Below, in pieces: positions 12,001 to 24,000 of a stretch of 64,000 nt of DNA. The stretch is taken from assembly GCF_037126465.1 (NCBI RefSeq), contig NC_088202.1, positions 79,154,160-79,218,159 on the forward strand, given 5' to 3'. The stretch comes from Ornithodoros turicata. Taxonomy: Eukaryota; Arthropoda; Arachnida; Ixodida; Argasidae. The notes under the pieces were generated by a model, which saw only the letters and a list, made by a program, of their open reading frames with translations, was not told the DNA's origin and searched no databases. Numbering within the stretch: the first letter of the stretch is position 1; each line of letters starts with the position of its first letter. The translations under genes and the position numbers were made by a program.

Positions 12001-15000
12001 AATGTGCGTCCTGGGCCGACGTGCTATTAGCACTTGTATCTATGCCCATACATGCACAAATCATGTGTATTAGTTGTTCTTCAAATGTACAGCAAAAATA
12101 AGTAACACATGTCCCTAAAAAAGACCTTTTCGGCGCCTAGTATTAGCTCTATAGAGACTGTATAGAAAATGTATACATTCTAGTTCCTGAATCCTGTATA
12201 GAATGTGTATAGAGTTTAGCAGTTAAAAACCCTATACAGCTTTTATCTATTTCCTATGCAGAAAATTGACACTAGATACGATAAATAGATTATGTATAGG
12301 TCCTGTATAGAAACTAGAAAATCATTCTTATTGCCTGCGTGCCGGCTGCTCTTCCCGTGAGCACAGGGCACGGGCCATCACCGCTCCTGTGGCTATTGGC
12401 GACCGGCACTCGGTGTCTGGATAGCTGGCGGTGGTTTTCTCGCAGGTAGCGAGATTTTGAACACCGTGGGAGTATTACTAGGATTTATATTGACACGGTT
12501 TATTTCAGCACGATTTATTTCGGAACGATTTATTTTGGACGGTTTATTTCGGTCACCACCCGAGGGGAGCACGCATAGATTGTTATTTCAGTAGCGAATA
12601 ACAGTCACTGAAAGCATTTCCTCCAGCTGTTAATATATTACTGCATTAAGGACTGTGTTTATTATTCAAATTACTCGAACTAGACCAGCACAATCTCCAC
12701 ACCAAATTAATGAGCCAGCCCCGTACTATACGATTAGCTACTGCGATCAGTGAGTTACACTTGGTTTAAACGATGGTATAGACAGTTGAAATATGTACAA
12801 AAATATTACTTCCGCCCTCGTTTACCTTTTCATACATACGCTTTTTATACTTTTTCCCCTGACAGTGTAGAAGCAGCAGTTCTTCACGTGCAACATTAAA
12901 AAGTACTAAACGGCAAATGTTCACGTTGTCTGAAGTGATAAGTCACAATATTGCTATTAGCATTTGTATCCGTGTTCATACATGCACACATCACATGTAT
13001 TAGTTGTTCTTCAAATGTACAGCAAAAAACAAGTAGCACATGTTCGTAAATAAGATCTTTCGGGGCAGCTATAGTATTAGCTCTATAGAGACTGTATAGA
13101 AAATGTATACATTCTAGAGTCTGAATCCTGTATAGAAACTGTATAGAGTTTACCAGTTAAAAACCCTATACAGCTTCTATCTATTTCCTATGCACAAGAT
13201 TCACACTAGACACGATAGATAGATTCTCTATAGGTCCTGTATAGAAACTAGAAAATCATTTTCATAAGGGTTATAAGAGATCGGTGAACGCTGAGCATTG
13301 CCCGAGGAGATGTGCCCCACCGGGAACCGCATAAGTAACGAAGAACATTCAGACGACTCTCAGCTCTTGCTTTTAGACAGCGCACCTCCGCTACCCATGA
13401 CAAACTCCGGTCGAGAGTAACGCCGAGAAAGCGGTGATGTGGTACACGACGTACCTGATGATGACCAATTTGTAGCTGAAATCTTTTAAGATGGCGACGC
13501 GTAAAAGGCAGCATTACAGTCTTTTCTGAAGACAGGTCCATGCCTCTCTCCAAGAGGAAGTGCACTACGCGATCAAGTGAAGTCTGAAGGCAACGCTGTA
13601 AAGCAGGCCACTGCTTTCCCGATGACCATATGCAGATGTCATCTGCGTAGAGACTAACAAATACCCCTTTGGGCAAGAGACGAGGCAGGGCAGCCATGAC
13701 AGCATTGAAAAGTAAAGGACTGAGTACGCTCCCCTGTGGTACCCCTGCTGACAATGTATGTAAACTCGTGTCGCCTTTTGCTGTTCTCACGAAAACAGAC
13801 CAACCATTAAGAAAAGCAGCAATCCAGCGAAGAGCCCGGCCAGTGACGTTGAAATTGTATAGGTCGCAAAGGACATGATTGTAGCTCGTCGTATCATATG
13901 CTCTCTTTATGTCCAAGGAAACAGCTGCTGTAAGCTCACCCCGAAATCTAGCTTCTTCAATGTGAGTGACCAAGTTTGTGATGCAGTCTATCGAGGTCCG
14001 TGCCTTTCTGAAACCTGCCATTTCGGGAGGTAGCAGACGCCGGAACTCTAAGAACCACTCTATTCGGCGTAGGATAATCCTTTCCATGATCTTACGCAAG
14101 CAGCTCGTAAGACTGATGGGCCAAAATGACGTCAACTGTCTAGGTGATTTTCCAGGCTTCAGGACTGGCACAACTTGCGACGTCTTCCATGACGGAGGGA
14201 CAAAGCCGCGTCTCCAAGAGTCGTTGACCAAATTCAAAAGTAAAGTGCGCGACGTCGGTCCCAATGAGGCTATAGCTTTGTATGAGACCCCATCGGGCCC
14301 TGGAGCTGACCGCTTCGTGGATAGGTGGATGGCAGCCTCCAATTCCTGTATAGTGATGTCACTGTCCATATATGGACCTTCAGCTGGCTGTGTAAAATCA
14401 ACCGCCCTGTACGCGGCTTGTGCCGAGTCCCTGTGGGATGTTGTGCATGACGCATCTGAGGGCCTAATAAGAAGCCTACAAAAGTCTTCCCCAACAGATG
14501 TTTCGGTCGTGCCCTGATTAACGGTTAGTGCTCCAAACGGCTTAACTTGTTCAACCGGGGAGCTTAGGCCCTTGATGATCCGCTAGACATGTCCCGTAGG
14601 TGTGTATGGAGATAATGTAGAACAGAGTGCTCTCCATCTCTGCTTGGCTAGACGTTGAAGATGAGTGCGAATTAGTGATCATAGCCTGCAAAGCTCGTGA
14701 TAATCCGCTATGCAACCCGATCTTCGCAGTCTTCTTTCCGCCCGACGACGGATTGTCCGCAACCTTTCGAACTCGGCATCTACGCTGCGATATTTGATCG
14801 GGCACGATATCTTTTTGTTGCAGCTGCAATACTAGATGACAGCGCCTCGTTGAATTCGTCAAAAGTGGTGACATTCTGTAGAAGTTCCTCTGTCCTGCGT
14901 TTGAATACGTTTCAGTCTGTGACTCTTTCTTGTCGTGATCCGGCAACCATTGGGGAGTAAGAGATGAGTATAACTATGTGATCGCTTCCTAGTGTATCTA

Positions 15001-18000
15001 AATCCGTCCTCCAGTGCATGCGAGAAACCAGATCGGGAGAGCGGACTGTAATATCCAGGCAGCTTGAAAAGGAGGGACCCCGGAAATATGTCGGTGAGCC
15101 GCCATTTAACACCACAGCGCTGCAGTCTTCAATACATTGTTGAATCAGTCGCCCCCTTGAATCGGCATGTTGACTTCCCCAGCTGTTGCCATGGGCGTTG
15201 AAGTCGCCACATATGATAAAACAGGAAGGAAGTCGCTGGAAGAACTCCCTCATAGCGTCTTCCGGGATGCGAACAGAAGGGGCGATGTATACACTAGCCA
15301 CAGCAATCCTTCGTGTGCGGAGGAGAACACTGCAGACAACAAACTCGAAGTCCCCATCGCTAGAGGTGCACAAAGGGCTGCTAGGAATGTCCTTTCTAAC
15401 ACACAACATAGCCCGGCTGGATCCCGTCGTCGAGGCAGAGACGTACGTAACGTAGTTTGAAAGCCGGAAAGAAGGATCCATTCGATGCTCGCTGATAGCC
15501 AACACAGGCAAATTGTGCCTATACACAAAATTGCGAAAGTCGCCTAATTTAGTTCGCATGCCATTGATATTCCACTGAAATACAGTAGTATGTTTGTACC
15601 TATCGGTCATTACTGGTCAGTGTGGTACGCTTGTTCAGCATCGGCTCCAGAGAGAGCAGAGCTTGCACCTCCGGAAGTTTAGATGCTCCAGGTATCGCTT
15701 TCAAGATTGAGCGCAGAGCAAGAATGATCAATGGCACGAGCATCTCAAGATTGACATTCGCTTGCGTCTCAGTGTGATGGGAGCTCTGTTTGCCGTGTTC
15801 CTGTTAGAGCGCACGAGCTGGAGTCGCTGGCGTGGCTGTTGCTATAGGCTCAAAAGGCACTTCTGGACTATTCTTCCCCTTCGCTGCAGCTTCAGCAAAT
15901 GATTTTTTCCCTTTAGGGCGTGTGTGTTTCTGGTTAAGTGTGCTTTTGTACACCTCTGCTGGAGGAGGAGTCTCCCTTGGTGGCTGCTTAACGTAGGTAG
16001 CATTTGGACGAGTGAATACTTTGGTCGCTTCCGAAAAAGCCCTCCGAGCGTGTGTAGCCGCCGCTGCCCGTGCAACTCTACAAGCTCCGTAGGACGCTGT
16101 ATATTTCTCTCCGCAGTTAACGCACCTTGGTTCACGACGCGCCGTGCAGGTTTTAAAGTGGTGCGCTCCTGCGCATATCTTACACTTATGTGTTCCCCTG
16201 CAATCCTTCGCATAATGGGGGGGGGGGGGGCAGCTTGGCGTTGTTGGCCGCACTCAAGTGGGCATCGTCACGACTATAGTAAAAAAAAAAGGAAAAGAAA
16301 GTGGGAGAGGGGAGTTGAGGACTTCAAAGTGATGTAGAGGCAGGATGACCGGTACTGATGGGACGGAAGCACACTGTAGGTGAGAGGTGCACTAGAGTGG
16401 TCTCTCCGCTAGGCCCGTTTCTTGAAGAAAGCGCACGAGGCCGCGAGTTTTTGAAAGTCGTTCCGCACAAGGACCTTCGGGGAAGAGGACGTGCGTCAGT
16501 ATACCAGGCCGGGCGTGGGGAAGATGGGTTTCCCGCATGGTATGGTATGCACGGCATTCTGTCAGGATATGTGCAATTGTCTCCGGATGATTACAGTGTC
16601 CGCAACTGGAGTCCTCCCTGGAGCCGATCTTGCACAGTTGCGAGTTCGTGAACGCAGATCCTGTGCGTAATCGATGGAGCATTGTCTGCATACCACGGGG
16701 AAGATCTTTCGTGGGAAGAGAGGGTCGGTGATTCTGCATGATGTCCTGTATGCCAGGATGACGCATCTCAACTAGCTGTTTGACGACCATGAGCCTGTCA
16801 GTGTCGGCCGGGACTGCTAAGGATGGGCTGCAGCTGTTGTGTGCTGAGGAAGCTAGCTGGTCCGCTCGTTCGTTGCCTCTGATGCCGACATGAGATGGGA
16901 TCCATTGGAGCGTAAGCTCACCTCCGGTTAGCCTATGCTGGGCACACGATCTCCTTATACATCGGGCCAGAATGCTACCACACATGGTGTTTATCACGTT
17001 GTTGAGGGCACTTCTGGAGTCCGTAAGCAAGACGGCCTTAGGTATTCCGGTGACTTGAACCGCAGCAGCTGCGTGTAGCAAGGCCAGGAGTTCGGCCGTC
17101 GTAGATGAGATTGGGTAACGAACTGATTTCCCTTGCCAGGCCTTGTTTATTGAGGGGATGTAGTACGCGCTGGTAGCACTTTTGGAACGGTGGTCAATGG
17201 AGCCATCCGTGAACACCAGAGTATGTGTGTGATAAACGTCGCTTATCAGATTCTCAGCCGCCATCCTGGCCACTAGGGGGCTGGACTCGCTCTTCCTCGT
17301 AAAAAACGTAACCCGCATTTTTACGTGTAACTCGTTGTCTACTTACCGGAAGAACTTCCGGTAGCGTACGATGGCGTATTTATGCGTGCGAAAGCTACAA
17401 AAAAATCCTGGAAGCCATACTCAGCGTAAAAAAATAAACAGAGGGCGAAAACATCGGCTTCCATGCATTAGAATAGGGCGGTCATGACCAGGGTGTCGGA
17501 GCGAACCGAAAACCAGAATCGAAAACCGAAAAAAAAAACGCTATTTTGGTGCGAACCGGAACGGAATCGAAACCGTATACGTTTTTTTCGCTCAGGAGGG
17601 AAATCGAAAAATATATTTAACGGTTTTCGGTCCAAGAAAAAACTTCGCCGGTTTGGACTCCGGATAGGCGAATGAAAAAGACGTCGTGTCCTCTGAAGTC
17701 ATGTCATGGATACTATACGAGGGTTACGGTTACGGGAGGATGAATGTCGGTACGACCTTTAGGCTCCTTCTGTAATGGTTTATCGTTCGCGCACGCACAC
17801 AGACTTAGAGGTGCATGTGACTCTCTAGCAATGTGCCGTAGTGCTAGTTTTAATTTGATCCCCCCAAACTCTCCTCAACTAAACAGCGACCCAAGGGGGC
17901 TGTATAACGGCTTCTTTATCGGTAATGTCGCGCAACGCGTCCCTTGTGTGAGAGCAGCTAAGTTGAATACATTTATGTATACGCGAGGGCAAGCCTGTGC

Positions 18001-21000
18001 GAAGTGGCAACTCTTTTGTGGACAGGACACGGAGAAAATAAAACGGAGCGCGTTTGTGAGTGAAGGTGTTCCCCGATTTGCGTCGTACTCGTGCGGTGGT
18101 GCTTGCTGGCTAGACAGTAGCAACAGATATTGGGATGGGACGTGATCGCTCCAACCCAGGAAGAAAGTACTTTATGTATGACATCACGACAAACAAGTCC
18201 GTTTGTAGCATGCACTTCAAGAAAGGAGAAAGCCCATTTGAACAGACAGTAACCTACAGGAACTAGGAGCTACCAATTTCACAGCTGTCTATTAATATTA
18301 AATACCGTGTATGCGGAATAAACGGGTTTACATTTGGTAACATTGATTTTTTTTTTGTGGGGATGAATATTCCTAGCAGAAGCGGAACCGGTTCAAAAAC
18401 CGGTATGAACCGTTATTTTTTTGCTCCGGAGCAGAACCGGTACCGGATCGTTTATGATGTAACCGGAACGAAAACCGGAACGAAAAACGTTTCGGTTCGA
18501 CACCCTGGTCATGACAGTGCATGGTAGTGCATGGCGGTCTCAGGAGAGTTATGTGCAGGCACCGCGGAACATGCTATTATGATGTTTCTTATTCATGTTT
18601 GTACTGTTATCAATTACTTTTCTTCAAATAACAACTTAGGATTTCGGAATATCCAGTTATAAAGTGATAAGGACGATGCGCGTATGAATACAGGACACGC
18701 ACTCTTGACCCTTGAGCTCTGAACGAGGCTAATAGGCTTCCGGAAAAGGGGGGGAAGGAGAAGAAGGCTATGGCGGTGTTGTGGACGGATTGCGCGGCGA
18801 CGGTCATTCGCACTGGTAAAAGAAAGGCCAAGAAAGTGCGCACACACACGAAAAAGAAAGAGAGAGATATAAAGCCGGCCAGGATACACGCAAAAAAAAA
18901 AAAAAATCCTCAGCCGCCCAATCAAAAAACATCCCCCCCCCCCAGTAAATTGGTAACACTGGCCATGGGCCACAAACAGACAGACAACCTACTTCTGGTG
19001 TAGCGAAATCCTCGTTCACAGTTCTAGCCCTGGCTAGCCCCAAGCGCGAGGAGTGCACTATTTTTCGCGGCGGACGTAGAGCCGACGGCTGTCCACCAAT
19101 CAGGGACGGTGGATTTTGAAAGATTTATTTCGAAGCGTTTATTCTTCAAAGTTTGTTTTTCGGAGTTTATTTCGACAGCGTGGATTTTCTCATGATTTAT
19201 ATTGAAGAGTTTATTTTGCAAGTTTGATCTTTAAGAGATTTATTTTTGAAAGTTTTATTTTTACATGATTTATTTCGGCGTCATCCCGGCACGGCTAGGG
19301 GCACTACCGATGAGCATCCATGTGGTTCGTTTGGATTTCTGCACCGATAGCTTCCCTAGCGGTACCTGAACACAACTCTCCTGCGCCCGCCATGTTGCCC
19401 TATTCTGATACACGGAGGCCGACGTTTTCGTTGCTCTGTTGATCTTTTAAGCTGAGTATGGCTTCCACGATTTTTCTGCAGATTTCGCACGCATAAATGC
19501 GCCATCGTGCGCCACCGGAAGTTCGTTAGTTCGGTAGACAACAAGCTAAGTGCCTAAATGCGGGTTACGTTTTTCTGCACACACCCTGTAGAAGGCGCCA
19601 CAGTATTTTACATGCACGTAGACGTTGTTCCAGGATTCTTGCTCGGAGAAATTCGACAAGTTTAGATATAATTTTTGGATTATACTTGGCACACCCTATA
19701 TATGATTCCTCATAGACTTTCGTTTCCTCTCTTCCCTTCCTACATCGGCTACGCAGCCAACTAGTTGACATGGGCGAAGCTGATCCTTATAATTTCACGA
19801 AATTACCTCGACCAATGAGGTAGAATATCGCCTGTCGCGTTGAGACACCCCACTCATCACCATCGAAATAAAGCGTTGTTATTGTTGGCTGACATCTGTC
19901 TGGAAGCTCCGCGGGGAAGCCAAGGAACTACCGCGGACAACATAGTCGTTGCTATAATCGGTTGGACTCCATTTACTGCAGGACTGAAGGGGTCCAACGC
20001 ACGACTGAGCGCGTCTATGCGTTCGCATGTTTTGCTGCCTCCCTGGATATTAAAGATCTTTACTGCTCCTTAGATGTAGGCATTCTGTTGTCTAGAGTAA
20101 GAGATCTTGAAACCAAGTTGGTCCGTTTCCAATCAAAAGCAGGCATTGCTGTGTCAGATTTGATACGTGTTTTAGAACTTTATCTGAGATCGATTGCTGT
20201 ACGCATTGATAAGGGTCTGTTCATTCAAAAAACGGGGGTTTGCATTGGTTCGGCCATCGCACCTGTTTTATCAGAGATTTACTTGTCTACTGTTGATAAT
20301 GCTGTTACATCATATCTGGCGACAGTTCCCCGTGCTCAACTGCTTGTTAAGCGCTTTGTAGACGATTTGCTGCTGCTTTCTACTTTTGAAGATGATATTT
20401 TCGCCTGTGAGCGTTTGATAAGAGCAACATCCCCTGAGTTGTCCTTCACTGTTGAACACCCGACCAATGCTGTGCTACAGTTCCTTGATATGAGGCTCTT
20501 GCTAACACCTTGTTTGTGTTGGTCGTATGGAACATTGGCTCCTAAGCCGCTTTTACCCGCTAGCAGTTGTCATTCAAAGAATGTAAAACGTGGTGTTGTC
20601 ACGGGCCTCCTGTCTAGCACTTTGAGGAAGTCATGTGTACATCAGTTGTGTATTTCTTTAAACTTTCAGTGTGATCGTCTGCGGCTCGCAGACTATTCTA
20701 ATGCAATGCTTTTTCGCGCTCTTGAGTTTTTAGTAGATTAATTTCCCCTTGTGTCCCACTTGTCACTGATAATGAGATTCGTGTTGCGATCCCATATTTT
20801 CACAATGTCTCATATAACATCCTTGCTGTAGCAAAAAAGTTTGGTGTCCGGGTTGTGTTTAAAAACTGCTTTAGACTTGATGCTCTCTGTCCTTCCAGAA
20901 GCGTGACAAAGTTTGTAAATCGCATAAAAATAGCTATGTACAATGCCAGTCAAATGTGGTGTATCAGATACCTCTTGCTTGCGGTTTTTGCTATATCGGC

Positions 21001-24000
21001 CAAACGAAACGTTGCTTGAATGACAGGCACACAGGAGGGGATGACGCCGAAATAAATCATGTAAAAATAAATCGTTCAAAAATAAATCTCTTAAATATTA
21101 AATTTGCAAAATAAACTCTTCAATATAAATGATGAGAAAATCCACGCTGTCGAAATAAACTCCGAAAAATAAACTTTGAAGAATAAACGCTTCGAAATAA
21201 ATCTTTTAACATCCATCGTCCCTGATTGGTGGACAGCCGACGGCTCTACGTCCGCCGCGGAAAATAGTACCCTCCTCGCGCTTGGGGTAGCCAGGGCTAT
21301 AACTGTGAACGAGGATTTCAGTACACCGGAAGTAGGTTGTCTGTCTGTATGTGATCCGTGACAAGTTTTGCCAACTTAGTAAGGGGGCGGGGGCTGATAT
21401 CATTCGGAATGACGGATGCCCGGGAGCGTATTATTCAGTGAAGTTCTGTTTTAGCAGTGCAAGTAACGCACGACGTCGGTGTAATATAGTCTAATATAGA
21501 GCTGACTATCAGGAGAGTTGGCCATTCTTTGGTATGTTTTCTGATTTTGCGTTTCTCTTGTTCGTGTGCGTGCGCGCTTTCTTGGCCTTTCTTTTACCAG
21601 TGCGAATGACCGTCGCCGCGCAATCCGTCCACAGTGCTCAGCTGGCTCAAGGATCAAGAGCATACCTGGGTAAATTACTTCTAAAATGTAATTAAATTAC
21701 ATTACTCATTACTGCAATTGAAACGCAATAAAATTACATTACAATTACTACAAAAAACTAATGACATTACCAAGTCATTACTTTACCATTATTGGCATAC
21801 ATGTTCCCGAGTTTGTGGAAGGCACAAGGGACACACAAGTTGACGAAACTTGCCTTCCCCGAAATTCGAGGAAAAAAATGTATGCTTACAATGTATCAAC
21901 AGTTAGCTTGTACTCTTCTATTTGTCTCTTCTACATGTCATGCTAGTGTGCCACGTATGACGTATCGTTCCACAATGTATCACGACAACAGGAAGACTGT
22001 CAGGAGGATGGGGCCCGCAAACAATGATTCTCCAGGGCTACAAACCGTTGACCTAACAACGTTTGTTTGTGAGTGCCCTGCCTAAGGCAACTGGCTCGTA
22101 GAAAGGAATTGACGTTCCACGTGCCGATTGAGTGCGTCACCGTTCATAGTGCCGTTGGAATTCTTTTCATTTGCCAGTCCCCCAACTCTCTTTCTGCCAA
22201 GTGCCAACACAGAACACACACTCGATTCTTTTGTAAAAAGTGATGAGTAATGTCATTAAAATTACAGCCCAAATGTAATTAAATTACATTACAAATTACC
22301 TAATGTCAAAAGTAATGCGTTACATTACAAATTACCAGAAAAAGTAATTCATTACTGTAATTTCATTACGGTAATGCTATTACTACCCAGGTATGATCAA
22401 GTGTGCGTGTCCTGTATTCATACGCGCATCGTCGTCATCACTTTTAAGCTGGATATTTCGAAATCCTAAGTTGTTATGTAATTGACAGCAATACAAACAT
22501 GAGTAAGAAACATCATAATAGCATGTTTCGCCGAAAAGAACATCGTGTCGCCCATACGGCTATCACTACTATGATACGGAGCATTACCTTCCTAAGCCTA
22601 ACCATGATTTATTTTAACCGCGTTTATTTTGAGGACGTGTATTTTTAAACGGTTTATTTCAGAAAATGGATTTCGAAGGGTGGAATTTTAAGCGTGGATT
22701 TTTTAATGTTTTATTTTAAAAGATTTATTTCGGCGTACAGCCCACAGGAGCACGCTTCGAAGGTGAAAAATGAGGACCAGTCGTCGGAATTGGGAAAGCA
22801 TCTCAAAGTTTGCTTTAATTGTTCTCCCATATGGGATGAGACCTTTGTCAAGGCCAGGGAGACCGACCTCAGCCGGAGGCTTTTGAGAAAAACGTTGTCA
22901 ATTTTGGGGGCTGGGAACTGTGTCAGCAAAGCGTCTGTGACCTTCGGCCCTGCTTTGGCGAGCCTTTTGCACTGTCCCTCCTCCCCCACCTGATGTGTTA
23001 AAAGTGTGCGGTTGTCGATTAAACTTTAGCTGTGTTTGAGACTTTGTGTTGTGTCCTCTGTTTTTCGTCTTTTTCCCAGTCTCGGGTTTTCGTCATGGCG
23101 TTCGCATGTTCCAAATGTACCCTTAGGACACATCTCATAATTCGACTATCCGTTGAGCTCTGCCGAGCGACAGAAAATGCACAGGGTGTTTCAGATGGAA
23201 CCTTAAAACTTTCTAAGCGTGTAGAAATTTATTCCGAAGGCTTGTGACATTGGTTTAGGGTGTCCTTTGGTAACAACACACGTTGTGTTTGAGTTTGGGG
23301 GTACATGCCACTTGGTAGAATCAGTTCTAGGCTGCGACAACCCGCTTGGTCCCGCAACACTCGTGTACGACTGCGGCTCCTGCGCTTGCCTCAGTCTGGC
23401 GAGTTACTTCCGTTTGCTGACCGTTCAGTCGAGGTGGCTGGTGATGGTCCAGGTCCCTCGGCCTCCTCTCTTTTCCTCTTCTCGCTGTTTGTGGCGTATA
23501 GTGGTCCGTCGAGGAAGCGCCATAGACGAAGTCGGAAATTTTCGAAACTTTTAAACTTATATCGACTATAACTTTTGATGGTCACACATTTGGGTATTTT
23601 ATTTACGCACGTATTTAGAGGCCCGCGAGTTATACCGAATGCGAGCGGACCGAGCATTTTAATTGGTAAGCGCACTGATGAGCTATGGGCGAACAAATGC
23701 CGCGTAAGCGTCTTTTTTTTTATCTCAAATTGCGACGCGCGTCACGCAGTACTAGCGCTATCTGGCTTCATGAGTCATAAATCAGTTATTTATCCAGACC
23801 CCCCTTACGCCTCAATAACACCCCCCCCCCCAAAACCCGGAGGATACCCCTAAAATTTTCTGTGATTGCGCAATATTTGGTCAAATGCATCTATAAATAC
23901 ACCCCCTTGCGGAGTCCAAACCCCCCCCCCCCTCCAAGGACGATATTCTGGGTAAACCACTGAGTAATGGATTTTTTGCTCCATACAACGATACCTAAAC

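Larger units (their letters stand above)
10884..13265. mobile_element. 2.4-kb TIR element nested in LINE 1, partly duplicated
   Basis: The left end CCCTTATGAAAA followed by TTTCTATTTTCTACAGG matches the inverted right end over about 33 bases. The ends are rich in the word TATAGAAA. Inside, 11518-12312 and 12576-13250 are diverged direct copies of each other. One carries a SINE insertion (11921-12021) and the other the empty site. Removing the element, with 2 bp of flank counted as a duplication, puts the LINE RT and RNase H frames back in register. No coding capacity was seen. Confidence 0.75.
9395..16216 (-). mobile_element. LINE 1: I-group-type non-LTR retrotransposon, decayed and interrupted
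   Basis: Read on the minus strand, the order is gag-like ORF1 end with CCHC knuckles (16216-15804), apurinic-type endonuclease (15610-14912), reverse transcriptase (14369-13266), then RNase H and Cys-His tail (10885-9560), with a 3' UTR rich in GATGA to about 9395. A 2.4-kb TIR element (10884-13265) splits it between RT and RNase H. Several frameshifts near 14912 and 14550-14370 mark it as dead. At its 5' side it abuts the 3' end of LINE 2 at 16217. It lies in LGC1 intron 3. Confidence 0.85.
17306..19573. mobile_element. Element Z: TIR element holding two nested elements
   Basis: The left arm (17306-17488 plus 18516-18566) and right arm (19347-19573) are inverted copies at roughly 80% identity, starting AAAACGTAACCCGCATTT. 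The left arm is split by a hAT-like element (17489-18507) and followed by element X' (18567-19290). No transposase is seen. It interrupts LINE 2. Confidence 0.65.
19800..22993 (+). mobile_element. Penelope-like element, split by element X
   Basis: A Penelope-type RT (about 19962-20741), a linker (20742-20930), then a GIY-YIG endonuclease broken in two: 20935-21037 and 22743-22993. Element X lies between the halves with an 8-bp duplication. The RT-then-GIY-YIG order is diagnostic of Penelope-like elements. Frame breaks make this copy inactive. Confidence 0.85.

Noticed and set aside
17744..18145. A 133-residue gene
   Set aside because: It lies inside the hAT-like element with no recognisable domain; only the downstream BED-like remnant is supportable.
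20935..22993. Host GIY-YIG nuclease (SLX1-like)
   Set aside because: The preceding Penelope-type RT and the linker show that it belongs to a Penelope-like element.
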